The notes beneath the pieces were generated by a model, which saw only the letters and a list, made by a program, of their open reading frames with translations, had not been told where the DNA came from and searched no databases. A program made the position numbers and the translations under genes. From the NCBI RefSeq assembly GCF_003382565.3, contig NZ_CP086253.1, forward strand, positions 1,984,001-2,048,000: 64,000 bases of DNA. Reading direction: 5' to 3'. How positions within the stretch are numbered: position 1 is the first letter of the stretch; each line of letters begins with the position of its first letter. Source of the stretch: Pectobacterium aquaticum (GTDB lineage: Bacteria > Pseudomonadota > Gammaproteobacteria > Enterobacterales > Enterobacteriaceae). Below, in pieces: positions 17,176-26,851 of this stretch.

Positions 17176-20100
17176 ATGATCCCACAGATCACGCAATCCC
17201 CCGGGCTGGTCCAGCCGGTGCTTAATTTTCTGGAAGCATTGAAGAAAAATGGATTCACAGGTGATACGGCGACCAATTATGCCGATCGTCTGACGATGGC
17301 AACGGATAACAGTATCTACCAACTTTTGCCGGATGCGGTGGTTTTCCCCCGCTCAACCGCCGATGTGGCGATCCTCTCGCGGCTGGCGGGTGATACGCGT
17401 TTTTCAGGGCTGACCTTTACGCCACGCGGTGGCGGGACAGGAACGAACGGGCAGGCGCTGAATCGCGGCATCGTGGTCGATATGTCGCGTTATATGAACC
17501 GTATTCTGGAGATCAACCCTGAGAAAGGCTGGGTGCGCGTCGAAGCTGGCGTGATTAAAGATCAGCTTAATCAGTACTTGAAGCCTTATGGCTATTTCTT
17601 CGCACCTGAACTGTCGACCAGTAACCGGGCGACGCTGGGCGGCATGATCAATACCGATGCCTCAGGGCAAGGTTCGCTGGTGTACGGTAAAACCTCAGAC
17701 CATGTGCTGGGGCTGCGTGCGGTCTTGCTGGGCGGCGAAATGCTGGATACGCAGGCGATGCCGGTAGAGCTGGCAGAGAAGCTGGCGTTAGAAGATTCCG
17801 CCATCGGCCGCATTTATCACACGGTGCTGCACCGCTGTCGGGAACAGCGCGCGTTGATTATCGATAAGTTCCCTAAGCTGAATCGTTTTCTGACGGGTTA
17901 TGACCTGCGTCATGTGTTCAGCGACGATCTCCGTACCTTTGACCTGACGCGTATTCTGACTGGGGCGGAAGGGACGCTGGCGTTTATCACCGAAGCGAAG
18001 CTCGATATCACGCCGCTGCCTAAGATCCGTCGTCTGGTCAATATCAAATACGACTCCTTCAACTCCGCGTTGCGCAATGCGCCGTTCATGGTGGAAGCGA
18101 AGGCGTTATCTGTTGAAACCGTGGATTCTAAAGTCTTAAACCTTGCCCGCGAAGATATCGTCTGGCATTCCGTTAGCGAACTGATTACCGATGTGCCTAA
18201 TCAGGAAATGCTCGGCCTGAATATCGTTGAATTCGCGGGGGATGATGAAGCACTGATTAACGGGCAGGTCGACTCACTCTGTCAAGGGCTGGATACGCTG
18301 CTGGCAAGCGGAGAAGGCGGGGTGATTGGTTACCAAACCTGTAACGATCTGGCTGGCATCGAACGTATTTACGCGATGCGAAAAAAAGCCGTCGGGCTGC
18401 TGGGCAACAGCAAAGGGCAGGCGAAGCCGATTCCGTTTGCGGAAGATACCTGCGTGCCACCACAGCATCTGGCCGATTACATAGAAGAATTCCGTGCGCT
18501 GTTAGACAGCCATAATCTGACGTATGGCATGTTCGGCCACGTCGACGCTGGGGTGCTGCACGTTCGTCCGGCGCTGGATATGTGCGACCCGCAACAGGAA
18601 ATGCTGATGAAACAGCTTTCCGACCAGATTGTTGCGCTGACCGCCAAATATGGCGGTCTGCTGTGGGGAGAGCACGGGAAGGGCTTCCGCGCCGAATACA
18701 GCCCTGAATTCTTTGGGCCGGAGCTGTATGCCGAACTGCGCCGTATCAAGGCCGCATTCGACCCTGATAACCGACTTAATCCCGGGAAGATTTGTGCGCC
18801 GCTGGACGTGGATGCGCCGATGATGAAAGTCGATGCGGTCAAGCGCGGCACGTTTGATCGCACGATCCCGCTGACGGTGCGTACGGCGTTCCGTGGTGCA
18901 ATGGAATGTAACGGTAATGGTCTGTGCTTTAACTTTGATGCCCGTAGCCCAATGTGCCCGTCGATGAAAATCAGCGGCAACCGTATTCATTCCCCGAAAG
19001 GCCGTGCGACGCTGGTGCGTGAATGGTTACGCCTGCTGGCGGAGCAGGGCGTCGATCCTGTAGCGCTGGAGAAAGCGCTGCCGCAGCAGAAACTGAGCCT
19101 GCGCGCCTTTATCCAGAAGACCCGCAATACCTGGCAGGCGAAGCAAGGCGATTACGATTTCTCGCACGAAGTCAAAGACGCAATGTCGGGCTGTCTGGCG
19201 TGTAAAGCGTGCTCAACGCAGTGTCCTATCAAGATTGACGTGCCCGGTTTCCGCTCTCGCTTCCTGCAACTTTATCACACGCGCTACCTGCGTCCGGTGC
19301 GTGACTATCTGGTCGCCGGTGTCGAAAGCTATGCGCCGCTGATGGCGCGCAGCCCGAAGACGTTTAACTTCTTCCTGAAAATGCCGCTGCTGAATAACCT
19401 GAGCCGCAGCCAGATTGGTATGGTCGATTTACCGCTGTTGTCATCGCCGTCGCTGCGCCAGCAGTTTGCCGGGCATAGCGGCGTCAACACCACGCTTGAA
19501 CAGCTGGAACAGTTGCCGGAAGCGGCGCGCCAGCAGTACGTGTTAATCGTGCAGGATCCGTTTACCAGCTATTACGATGCGCAGGTGGTGGCTGATTTCG
19601 TCCACCTGATCGAAAAACTGAAGTTAAAACCGGTGTTGTTGCCGTTCTCGCCGAACGGAAAAGCGCAGCACATTAAAGGCTTCTTGCAGCGTTTTGCCAA
19701 AACGGCCTCGAAGACGGCAGATTTCCTGAACCGCGTAGCCAAACTGGGGATGCCGATGGTGGGTGTCGATCCCGCGCTGGTGCTGTGCTATCGCGACGAA
19801 TACCGTGAAATTCTGGGTGAGAAACGTGGCGATTTTCAGGTGCAACTGGTGCATGAATGGTTGGTGGCGGCTTTGGCAGACAGCACGCCGCAGCCTGCCA
19901 CTGGCGAATCCTGGTATCTGCTGGGGCACTGTACGGAAACCACGGCGCTGCCGATCAGCACGAAACAGTGGTCCGACATTTTCTCGCGCTTTGGTGCCAA
20001 ACTGGAGAATGTCAGCGTCGGATGTTGCGGCATGGCGGGAACCTACGGGCATGAAACTAAGAACCTCGCTAACTCGCAGGGAATCTATGCGCTGTCCTGG

Positions 20101-20229
20101 CAGCAGGTATTGCAGAAGTTACCGCAGAAACGCTGCCTGACCACCGGCTATTCGTGCCGCAGCCAGGTGAAACGCATGGAAGGCAGCGCACTGCGCCATC
20201 CGCTACAGGCCTTGCTGGAGATTATCTGA
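17176..20229 (+). CDS. ydiJ: FAD/4Fe-4S oxidoreductase YdiJ (D-2-hydroxyglutarate dehydrogenase type)
   Basis: A 1017-residue protein matching E. coli YdiJ end to end. The N-terminal PCMH-type FAD domain includes FTPRGGGTGTNGQALN, followed by an FAD-oxidase C domain (about 290-560), a ferredoxin-like region with CLACKACSTQCPIKIDVPG and the CCG-type segment CCGMAGTYGHE. Members oxidise 2-hydroxy acids such as D-2-hydroxyglutarate and pass electrons to the respiratory chain. The start is MIPQITQSPG by alignment; an in-frame ATG eight codons upstream has no ribosome site. The stop overlaps the menI start in TGATG. Confidence 0.95.
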   Translation: MIPQITQSPGLVQPVLNFLEALKKNGFTGDTATNYADRLTMATDNSIYQLLPDAVVFPRSTADVAILSRLAGDTRFSGLTFTPRGGGTGTNGQALNRGIVVDMSRYMNRILEINPEKGWVRVEAGVIKDQLNQYLKPYGYFFAPELSTSNRATLGGMINTDASGQGSLVYGKTSDHVLGLRAVLLGGEMLDTQAMPVELAEKLALEDSAIGRIYHTVLHRCREQRALIIDKFPKLNRFLTGYDLRHVFSDDLRTFDLTRILTGAEGTLAFITEAKLDITPLPKIRRLVNIKYDSFNSALRNAPFMVEAKALSVETVDSKVLNLAREDIVWHSVSELITDVPNQEMLGLNIVEFAGDDEALINGQVDSLCQGLDTLLASGEGGVIGYQTCNDLAGIERIYAMRKKAVGLLGNSKGQAKPIPFAEDTCVPPQHLADYIEEFRALLDSHNLTYGMFGHVDAGVLHVRPALDMCDPQQEMLMKQLSDQIVALTAKYGGLLWGEHGKGFRAEYSPEFFGPELYAELRRIKAAFDPDNRLNPGKICAPLDVDAPMMKVDAVKRGTFDRTIPLTVRTAFRGAMECNGNGLCFNFDARSPMCPSMKISGNRIHSPKGRATLVREWLRLLAEQGVDPVALEKALPQQKLSLRAFIQKTRNTWQAKQGDYDFSHEVKDAMSGCLACKACSTQCPIKIDVPGFRSRFLQLYHTRYLRPVRDYLVAGVESYAPLMARSPKTFNFFLKMPLLNNLSRSQIGMVDLPLLSSPSLRQQFAGHSGVNTTLEQLEQLPEAARQQYVLIVQDPFTSYYDAQVVADFVHLIEKLKLKPVLLPFSPNGKAQHIKGFLQRFAKTASKTADFLNRVAKLGMPMVGVDPALVLCYRDEYREILGEKRGDFQVQLVHEWLVAALADSTPQPATGESWYLLGHCTETTALPISTKQWSDIFSRFGAKLENVSVGCCGMAGTYGHETKNLANSQGIYALSWQQVLQKLPQKRCLTTGYSCRSQVKRMEGSALRHPLQALLEII

Positions 20230-20645
20230 TGCTATGGAAACGACAGGTTACGCTTGAGCAGCTTAACGAACCGAGCCAAACGTGTATGGTGGGTCATATC
20301 GGTATCCGCTATACCCATATCGCGGAAGATTATCTGGAAGCGGTGATGCCGGTGGATGCACGCACGCGCCAGCCATTTGGCTTATTGCACGGCGGTGCCT
20401 CCGTTGTGCTGGCGGAATCGCTGGGCTCTGTCGCGGGCTATCTGTGTTCTGAGGGCGATCAGCAGGTGGTGGGGCTTGAAATCAATGCCAACCATCTGCG
20501 AGCTGTGCGCGAAGGGGAAGTGCGTGGCGTATGCCGAGCGCTTCACGTTGGCCGCCGTAGCCAGGTGTGGCAGATTGAGATTTTTGATAATCAGAATCGC
20601 CTGTGCTGCATTTCACGTCTGACGACGTCGGTCATTACGCCGTAA
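20229..20645 (+). CDS. menI: 1,4-dihydroxy-2-naphthoyl-CoA hydrolase
   Basis: A 138-residue hotdog-fold thioesterase equal to E. coli YdiI/MenI, which removes CoA from DHNA-CoA in menaquinone synthesis. The catalytic segment GLLHGGASVVLAESLGS places the general-base Glu at residue 63. The ATG overlaps the ydiJ stop, so the genes are coupled. The longer open frame starting within ydiJ is not used. Confidence 0.93.
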   Translation: MLWKRQVTLEQLNEPSQTCMVGHIGIRYTHIAEDYLEAVMPVDARTRQPFGLLHGGASVVLAESLGSVAGYLCSEGDQQVVGLEINANHLRAVREGEVRGVCRALHVGRRSQVWQIEIFDNQNRLCCISRLTTSVITP

Positions 20646-20665
20646 AACTGTAAACATGAAGCACT

Positions 20666-20692
20666 GAACCAGACTGCTGGCGGGTCTGGTTC
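20666..20692 (+). terminator. menI terminator hairpin
   Basis: A perfect 9-bp stem GAACCAGAC/GTCTGGTTC with a 9-nt loop follows menI, with a mildly T-rich tail. Confidence 0.6.
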
Positions 20693-20717
20693 GGTTGTTC
20701 TGAGAAAATATTGCTCT

Positions 20718-21119
20718 TCAGGGGAGAAACGGCACGCGCTTAACGAAGTCTGTCTGAAATTCAGTGGCTTTATCCCATGAGCCTTGCATGCTTAACTGAT
20801 GGCAAATCGACTTCAGCGTGTTACGGGCAAAGTAGTAGCTTTGCACTCGAAAGAGGTGGCAACGCCCTTCATTATTAATCTCTTTAATCAACCGATTGTG
20901 CAGTTTGACCAGCGCATGCAGATAGCTGTCGTCATCGCCATTTCTCAGACAGAGTTCAACCATGTCCATGCAGGCGTTATGATAGCGACGTAAATGGTCA
21001 ATATTGCTTCCTGGACGGTTAAGGCGAGCTTCCGCCATATAGAAATCAACGGTGGCATCGCGAATCTGAAATTTATATTCGTCAATTTGGTGGTGCAGCC
21101 AGGCATTCACGGAAAGCAT
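20718..21119 (-). CDS. Conserved small protein of unknown function, Fur-boxed
   Basis: I do not recognise this 133-residue protein. It is soluble-looking and mostly helical, rich in His, Asp and Arg, with four Cys spread along the chain (in the segments NACMDMVELCLRN, GRCHLF and KSICHQL). There is no signal peptide or membrane segment. The start is the ATG of MLSVNAWLHHQIDEYKF; the longer frame upstream reads through the Fur box. That almost perfect Fur box, 19-37 bases upstream of the ATG, implies repression by iron, and its neighbour is the suf operon. A role in iron homeostasis or regulation is inference only. Confidence 0.8.
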   Translation of the reverse strand: MLSVNAWLHHQIDEYKFQIRDATVDFYMAEARLNRPGSNIDHLRRYHNACMDMVELCLRNGDDDSYLHALVKLHNRLIKEINNEGRCHLFRVQSYYFARNTLKSICHQLSMQGSWDKATEFQTDFVKRVPFLP

Positions 21120-21137
21120 GGTTATCGATCCTGAATA

Positions 21138-21156
21138 TGAAATGATAATCATTATC
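21138..21156. promoter_or_regulatory. Fur box upstream of the unknown gene
   Basis: AATGATAATCATTATC lies within a 19-base match to the Fur consensus at 16 of 19 positions. It sits just upstream of the ATG at 21119, so Fur binding should block transcription. Confidence 0.9.
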
Positions 21157-21282
21157 ATATTGATAAAAAAGGCCATGATCAATGGGCAAAATGTGCTTTA
21201 ACGTCAAAAGTCCGATCGGAAATCACATAAATCTTCATATACCTTCCCTCTTTTACAAATAGGTATCACCGATAAATGTTAT

Positions 21283-21306
21283 AATAATGATAACGAGATG
21301 ATAATT
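21283..21306. promoter_or_regulatory. Candidate Fur site upstream of sufA
   Basis: The stretch with TAATGATAACGAGATGATAA contains repeated GATAAT-like hexamers in the 426-base region between the divergent unknown gene and sufA. E. coli suf is repressed by Fur and activated by IscR and OxyR; I could not place the latter sites with confidence. Confidence 0.5.
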
Positions 21307-21545
21307 TTTATTTGACCATATGGGGCGTGAGTGGTGACGATAATTCTTTTTTTATCAATTACTTAATTGAATTGTTGCCGCGTTGTTTGGTGCGCCAGAG
21401 ACGTGTAAAATAGCGCTATTGGCTCGCTAAAAACCGAAATGTTACGAATAGCCCTGCGAAACAAGAGGTTGAAGCTAGTTTCATTATCACTAACATTAGG
21501 GGAAACCAGCCTAAAACTGGTACCACACGCAATGAGGTATTCCAT

Positions 21546-21917
21546 ATGCAAGCGGAAAATGTAGGGACGTTTTCACTGGATGAAAATGTCTGGCAAGGAC
21601 TGACGCTGACCGACAGCGCCGTGAAGCAGATTAAGAATCTGATGACGCAGGATGAAACTGTGCAAGGACTGCGGCTCAGCGTTAAACAATCAGGGTGTGC
21701 AGGGTTTGGCTATGTGCTGGATCTGGTAAAGGCGTTCGAGACCGACGATCTGGTCTTCGAACGTGACGGCGCAAAACTGTATGTCCCACTGAAAGCGATG
21801 CCTTTCATTGACGGCACAGAACTTGATTTCGTCCGTGAAGGGCTGAATCAGATATTCAAGTTTAATAATCCCAGAGCGCAGCATGCTTGTGGATGTGGCG
21901 AAAGCTTTGGCATTTAA
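21546..21917 (+). CDS. sufA: Fe-S cluster assembly A-type carrier SufA
   Basis: A 123-residue A-type scaffold/carrier that receives Fe-S clusters from SufBCD and passes them to apo-proteins. The three conserved cysteines are at 51 (SGCAGFGY), 115 and 117 (CGCGES). It is the first gene of a complete sufABCDSE operon used under iron limitation and oxidative stress. A 13-base gap separates it from sufB. Confidence 0.97.
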   Translation: MQAENVGTFSLDENVWQGLTLTDSAVKQIKNLMTQDETVQGLRLSVKQSGCAGFGYVLDLVKAFETDDLVFERDGAKLYVPLKAMPFIDGTELDFVREGLNQIFKFNNPRAQHACGCGESFGI

Positions 21918-21930
21918 GTGATGAAAAATT

Positions 21931-23430
21931 ATGGCACGTAGCACGGTAGATGTACCTGATGATGTCCAGATCTGGATGGGTGATGGACGCTATAAAGAAG
22001 GTTTCTTCACGCAGTTGGAAACCGATGAGCTGGCGCATGGCATCAACGAAGATGTCGTACGGGCGATCTCGGCGAAGCGTAATGAACCTGAGTGGATGCT
22101 GGAATTCCGTCTCAATGCCTTCAACGCATGGCTGGAGATGGAAGAACCGCATTGGCTGAAAGCCCATTACGAGAAACTGGACTATCAGGACTATAGCTAT
22201 TATTCCGCGCCTTCCTGCGGTAACTGCGATGACAGCTGCGGCTCTGAGCCCGGCGCCAAGCAGCAATCCGGGATTACGGACGTGAATAATTACCTGACCA
22301 GCGAAGTAGAGAATGCGTTTAATCAGCTGGGTGTTCCTGTCCGTGAAGGCAAGAAAGTTGCGGTTGATGCGATTTTTGACTCCGTATCTGTTGCGACCAC
22401 GTATCGGCATGAGCTGGCTGAAAAAGGCATTATCTTCTGCTCATTCAGCGAGGCGATTCAGGATCATCCCGAACTGGTGCGTCAGTATCTCGGTACGGTC
22501 GTACCGGCGAACGACAACTTTTTTGCGGCGCTGAACTCGGCAGTTGCCTCTGACGGCACGTTTGTGTACATCCCGAAAGGCGTGCGCTGCCCGATGGAAC
22601 TGTCGACGTATTTCCGCATCAACGCGGCGAAAACCGGTCAGTTCGAGCGTACGATCCTGATCGCCGATGACGACAGTTACGTCAGCTACATCGAAGGCTG
22701 CTCCGCGCCGGTTCGTGACACCTACCAGCTGCACGCCGCCGTGGTGGAAGTCATCATCAACAAGAATGCCGAAGTGAAATACTCCACGGTGCAGAACTGG
22801 TTCTCCGGTAAAGATGACGCAGAAGGCGGAATTCTGAACTTCGTGACCAAGCGCGCGCTGTGTGCTGGTGAGCATTCAAAAATGTCATGGACGCAGTCAG
22901 AAACCGGCTCAGCGATCACCTGGAAATACCCGAGCGTTATTCTGCGCGGTGACTACTCCGTCGGCGAATTCTTCTCTGTCGCGTTGACCAATGGTCGTCA
23001 GCAGGCCGATACCGGCACCAAGATGATTCACATCGGTAAAAACACCCGTTCGACCATCATCTCCAAAGGGATTTCCGCCGGACGCAGTGAGAACACCTAC
23101 CGCGGTCTGGTGAAGATCATGCCGAGCGCGACCAACGCCCGTAACTTCACCCAGTGTGACTCTATGCTGATCGGCAGCGAGTGCGGCGCGCACACCTTCC
23201 CCTACGTGGAAGTGCGCAACAATACCGCGCAGTTGGAGCACGAAGCGACGACCTCAAAAATTGGTGAAGACCAACTGTTCTACTGTCTGCAACGCGGTAT
23301 CAGCGAAGATGACGCCATCTCGATGATCGTGAACGGATTCTGTAAGGACGTCTTCTCTGAATTGCCGTTGGAATTTGCGGTAGAAGCACAAAAGTTACTG
23401 GCGATTAGCCTGGAACACAGCGTCGGTTAA
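21931..23430 (+). CDS. sufB: Fe-S cluster assembly scaffold SufB
   Basis: The 499-residue SufB subunit of the SufBC2D scaffold, where sulfur and iron are assembled. The beta-helix core and the conserved segment SECGAHTFPYVEVRNNTAQLEHEATTS-type region are visible, as are the Cys-rich N-terminal motif CGNCDDSCG and the C-terminal FCKDVFSELP. Length and sequence match E. coli SufB. It is followed by an unusual 97-base gap before sufC. Confidence 0.97.
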   Translation: MARSTVDVPDDVQIWMGDGRYKEGFFTQLETDELAHGINEDVVRAISAKRNEPEWMLEFRLNAFNAWLEMEEPHWLKAHYEKLDYQDYSYYSAPSCGNCDDSCGSEPGAKQQSGITDVNNYLTSEVENAFNQLGVPVREGKKVAVDAIFDSVSVATTYRHELAEKGIIFCSFSEAIQDHPELVRQYLGTVVPANDNFFAALNSAVASDGTFVYIPKGVRCPMELSTYFRINAAKTGQFERTILIADDDSYVSYIEGCSAPVRDTYQLHAAVVEVIINKNAEVKYSTVQNWFSGKDDAEGGILNFVTKRALCAGEHSKMSWTQSETGSAITWKYPSVILRGDYSVGEFFSVALTNGRQQADTGTKMIHIGKNTRSTIISKGISAGRSENTYRGLVKIMPSATNARNFTQCDSMLIGSECGAHTFPYVEVRNNTAQLEHEATTSKIGEDQLFYCLQRGISEDDAISMIVNGFCKDVFSELPLEFAVEAQKLLAISLEHSVG

Positions 23431-23440
23431 TTCGGCGGTT

Positions 23441-23486
23441 ACCGGGATTTTCACAGACGAATAATGAGAATCATCGGTCCCGGAAT
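23441..23486. promoter_or_regulatory. sufB-sufC gap with hairpin and Fur-like core
   Basis: The 97-base gap inside the operon can form a CCGGGA/TCCCGG stem, and its loop region contains ATAATGAGAATCAT (23461-23474), resembling the Fur core seen before hmuS. It could be an internal regulatory or RNA-processing site. Confidence 0.4.
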
Positions 23487-23527
23487 TCATTAAGCGCTCG
23501 CCACATTGGGCGTTGGAAGGAATAAGC

Positions 23528-24274
23528 ATGTTAAGCATCGAAAATTTAAAAGTCAGCGTAGAAGGTAAAGCGATCATCAAAGGGCTTAATCTCACCATTA
23601 AGCCGGGTGAAGTCCACGCGATTATGGGCCCGAATGGCTCAGGAAAGAGTACGCTCTCCGCAACGCTGGCTGGACGTGAAGAATATGAAGTGACCGACGG
23701 TTCGGTCAGCTTCAAAGGGAAGGATCTGCTGGAATTGTCTCCAGAAGATCGCGCGGGCGAAGGCGTCTTTATGGCGTTTCAGTACCCTGTCGAAATCCCC
23801 GGCGTCAGCAACCAGTTCTTCCTGCAAACCTCCGTTAACGCGGTGCGTAAATACCGCGAGCAGGAACCGCTGGATCGCTTTGACTTCGCCGACTTCATTG
23901 AAGAGAAGATCGCGCTGTTGAATATGCCAGAAGATTTGCTGACCCGTTCGGTCAACGTAGGCTTCTCCGGCGGCGAGAAGAAGCGTAACGATATTTTGCA
24001 GATGGCGGCGCTGGAGCCGGATCTGTGCATTCTGGATGAAACCGACTCCGGTCTGGACATCGATGCACTGAAAATCGTCTCTAACGGCGTCAACTCCCTG
24101 CGCGACGGCAAACGTTCGTTCATCATCGTCACGCACTACCAGCGTATTCTTGATTACATCAAACCGGACCATGTCCACGTTCTGTATCAAGGGCGCATTG
24201 TGAAATCCGGTGATTTTTCGCTGGTGAAACAGTTGGAGGAGCAAGGCTATGGCTGGCTTACCGACGAGCAATAA
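23528..24274 (+). CDS. sufC: Fe-S cluster assembly ATPase SufC
   Basis: A 248-residue ABC-type ATPase that drives conformational change of the SufBCD scaffold. The Walker A motif GPNGSGKST, the signature FSGGEKKRNDILQM and the Walker B region CILDETDSGLD are intact. The start is the ATG of MLSIENLKVSVEG, matching E. coli; an in-frame ATG five codons earlier overlaps the ribosome site. The end overlaps sufD by 26 bases. Confidence 0.97.
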   Translation: MLSIENLKVSVEGKAIIKGLNLTIKPGEVHAIMGPNGSGKSTLSATLAGREEYEVTDGSVSFKGKDLLELSPEDRAGEGVFMAFQYPVEIPGVSNQFFLQTSVNAVRKYREQEPLDRFDFADFIEEKIALLNMPEDLLTRSVNVGFSGGEKKRNDILQMAALEPDLCILDETDSGLDIDALKIVSNGVNSLRDGKRSFIIVTHYQRILDYIKPDHVHVLYQGRIVKSGDFSLVKQLEEQGYGWLTDEQ

Positions 24275-25595
24275 GGTGACGAGCGATAACGCGACGGGTA
24301 AAACCAGCATCGCCCAGAAGCAAGAGCAGGCGCTGCAACAATGGCAGGGCCTGTTTGAGCGTGATGCGTCGCGCCGTTCTGAAGAGGCGAACCAGCACTG
24401 GCAGGACGTGGTGCGCCTTGGCTTACCGCACCGTAAGCATGAGCACTGGAAATACACGCCGCTGGATGGCTTGCTGAGCAACGAATTTGTCGCACCGCAG
24501 GCACTGTCTCTCGATCGTGCAGCGGTAGATGCCGTGGCATTAGCCGTGGATAGCTGGCGTCTGGTGTTTGTCGATGGTGTATTTCATGCCGAACTCAGCG
24601 ACAGCGCCTGGGGCCCTTATCAGGTTGACGTACAGGCGTCGCGTGCACGTGGCGCGCTGCCTGCGGCCATCCAGTCCGAGGTGTTCCTGCACCTGACCGA
24701 AAGTCTGGCTAGCACCAGTACGCTGATTCGTCTGGCTGCCGGACAGCAGGCGGAAAAACCGCTTTACCTGTTGCACATCAGCAGCTGTCAGGAAGCCGCG
24801 TTGAACACGGTTCACCATCGTCATCATTTGAACGTTGAACGTGGTGCGAGTGCGGAAATTATCGAGCACTACGTCAGTCTGGATGAGCATGCGCACTTTA
24901 CTGGCGCACGCCTGACGGTGAATGCGGCAGAAAATAGCCAAGTTAGCCATTATAAGCTGGCGTTTGAAGCGGCGGCGGGCTACCACTTCGCCCACAACGA
25001 TCTGGTTCTGGCGCGTGATGCTCGGGTTCGTAGCCACAGTTTCTTGCTGGGGGCGGGTTTGACGCGTCATAACACCAGCGCCCAGTTGAATGGCGAAGGC
25101 ACCAATCTGTCTATGAACAGCCTGATCCTGCCGGTTGGCAGCGAAGTGTGCGATACGCGAACGTATCTGGAGCATAATCAGGGCTATGGCGAAAGCCGCC
25201 AGTTGCATAAGGTTATCGTCAACGATCGCGCCAGAGCGGTGTTTAACGGCATGATCAAAGTTGCACCGCATGCGCTGAAAACTGACGGGCAGATGACTAA
25301 CAACAACCTGCTGCTGGGTCGATTGGCAGAGGTCGATACCAAACCGCAGTTGGAAATCTACGCAGACGACGTGAAATGCAGTCACGGCGCCACCATTGGC
25401 CGTATGGACGAAGAACAGCTGTTCTATCTGCGTTCCCGCGGTATTACGCAGCAGGATGCGCAACAGATGATCATCTTCGCCTTTGCGGCGGAAGTCACAG
25501 AAGCGATTGAAAACGAGTCTCTGCGAGATGTGGTTCTGGAACGTATCGCGCAGCGTTTGCCCAACGCGCTGGCGAATGCCAGCAAGGCGGTATGA
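24249..25595 (+). CDS. sufD: Fe-S cluster assembly protein SufD
   Basis: The 448-residue SufD partner of SufB, required for iron entry into the scaffold. It has the family start MAGLP, the KHEHWKYTPL segment and the C-terminal block KCSHGATIGRMDEEQLFYLRSRG. It is slightly longer than E. coli SufD (423) because of an extra N-terminal stretch of about 15 residues. It overlaps sufC upstream and shares an ATGATGA junction with sufS. Confidence 0.96.
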   Translation: MAGLPTSNKVTSDNATGKTSIAQKQEQALQQWQGLFERDASRRSEEANQHWQDVVRLGLPHRKHEHWKYTPLDGLLSNEFVAPQALSLDRAAVDAVALAVDSWRLVFVDGVFHAELSDSAWGPYQVDVQASRARGALPAAIQSEVFLHLTESLASTSTLIRLAAGQQAEKPLYLLHISSCQEAALNTVHHRHHLNVERGASAEIIEHYVSLDEHAHFTGARLTVNAAENSQVSHYKLAFEAAAGYHFAHNDLVLARDARVRSHSFLLGAGLTRHNTSAQLNGEGTNLSMNSLILPVGSEVCDTRTYLEHNQGYGESRQLHKVIVNDRARAVFNGMIKVAPHALKTDGQMTNNNLLLGRLAEVDTKPQLEIYADDVKCSHGATIGRMDEEQLFYLRSRGITQQDAQQMIIFAFAAEVTEAIENESLRDVVLERIAQRLPNALANASKAV

Positions 25596-26818
25596 TGAGT
25601 TATCCTATTGAACGGGTTCGCGCCGATTTCCCGTTGCTGGCAAGTGAGGTTAACGGCCAGCCGTTAGCCTATCTTGATAGCGCCGCGAGTGCGCAAAAAC
25701 CGCACGCGGTAATCGATCGCGAAGCCGAATTCTATCGCCATGAATATGCTGCGGTGCATCGCGGTATTCACACGCTGAGCGCACAGGCGACCAGCACGAT
25801 GGAAGCGGTGCGCGAAAAGGTGGCATCCTTTATCAATGCCGCCTCAGCAGAAGAAATTGTCTTTGTTCGCGGGACAACGGAGGCCATCAATCTGGTGGCT
25901 AACAGCTATGGCCGCACCTTTATCCAGCCGGGCGACAACCTGATCATCACTGAGATGGAACACCACGCGAATATCGTTCCCTGGCAAATGCTTGCGGAAG
26001 CGCGTGGTGTTGAAGTTCGCGTATTGCCGCTGGCCGAAGATGGTTCACTGGATGTTGCGCAGCTTCCCAGCTTGCTGGACGAACGTACTCGTCTGCTGGC
26101 GGTGACGCAGATCTCTAATGTGTTGGGTACGCTGAACCCAGTGAAGGCCATGATCGCGCAGGCAAAAGCGGCGGGCGCGGTCGTGTTGATCGATGGCGCG
26201 CAGTCGATTATGCATCAGCCTGTCGATGTGCAGGATCTGGACTGCGATTTCTTTGTCTTTTCAGGACATAAGATCTACGGCCCTTCGGGTATTGGCGTGC
26301 TGTATGGCAAACGTGACCTGCTTCAGGCCATGCCGCCGTGGGAAGGCGGCGGGGCGATGATTCGTCAGGTGAGCCTGCGTACGGGCACCACCTATGCCGA
26401 TTCACCGTGGCGCTTTGAAGCGGGATCGCCCAACACGGGCGGTATCATAGGCTTAGGTGCTGCGCTGGACTACGTGACGGCGCTGGGGCGTGAAAACATT
26501 CAACGTTATGAATCCTCGCTGATGCAGTATGCGCTGGAAGCGCTCACTCAGGTGCCCGATCTGACGCTGTACGGGCCCACTGAACGCCACGGCGTTATCG
26601 CGTTTAATCTTGGGCAGCATCATGCCTATGATGTCGGAAGTTTCCTCGATCGGTACGGCATTGCGATTCGCACCGGCCACCATTGCGCGATGCCGCTGAT
26701 GGAACACTATGGTGTTCCCAGTATGTGCCGCGCCTCGCTGGCCGTTTATACTACACGCGAAGAAATTGACCGGCTGGTTGCCGGATTGCAACGTATCCAT
26801 CGATTGCTGGGCAGTTAA
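25592..26818 (+). CDS. sufS: Cysteine desulfurase SufS
   Basis: A PLP-dependent 408-residue desulfurase that takes sulfur from cysteine and transfers it to SufE. The PLP lysine is in FSGHKIYGPSGIGVLYG, and the active-site Cys is in RTGHHCAMPLM. An ATG-ATG start overlaps the sufD stop; either Met could be used. E. coli SufS is 406 residues. It works with SufE, encoded next. Confidence 0.96.
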   Translation: MMSYPIERVRADFPLLASEVNGQPLAYLDSAASAQKPHAVIDREAEFYRHEYAAVHRGIHTLSAQATSTMEAVREKVASFINAASAEEIVFVRGTTEAINLVANSYGRTFIQPGDNLIITEMEHHANIVPWQMLAEARGVEVRVLPLAEDGSLDVAQLPSLLDERTRLLAVTQISNVLGTLNPVKAMIAQAKAAGAVVLIDGAQSIMHQPVDVQDLDCDFFVFSGHKIYGPSGIGVLYGKRDLLQAMPPWEGGGAMIRQVSLRTGTTYADSPWRFEAGSPNTGGIIGLGAALDYVTALGRENIQRYESSLMQYALEALTQVPDLTLYGPTERHGVIAFNLGQHHAYDVGSFLDRYGIAIRTGHHCAMPLMEHYGVPSMCRASLAVYTTREEIDRLVAGLQRIHRLLGS

Positions 26819-26851
26819 GCGCCGCGCGCGGACCTGTTCGGGGAGGAAAAC

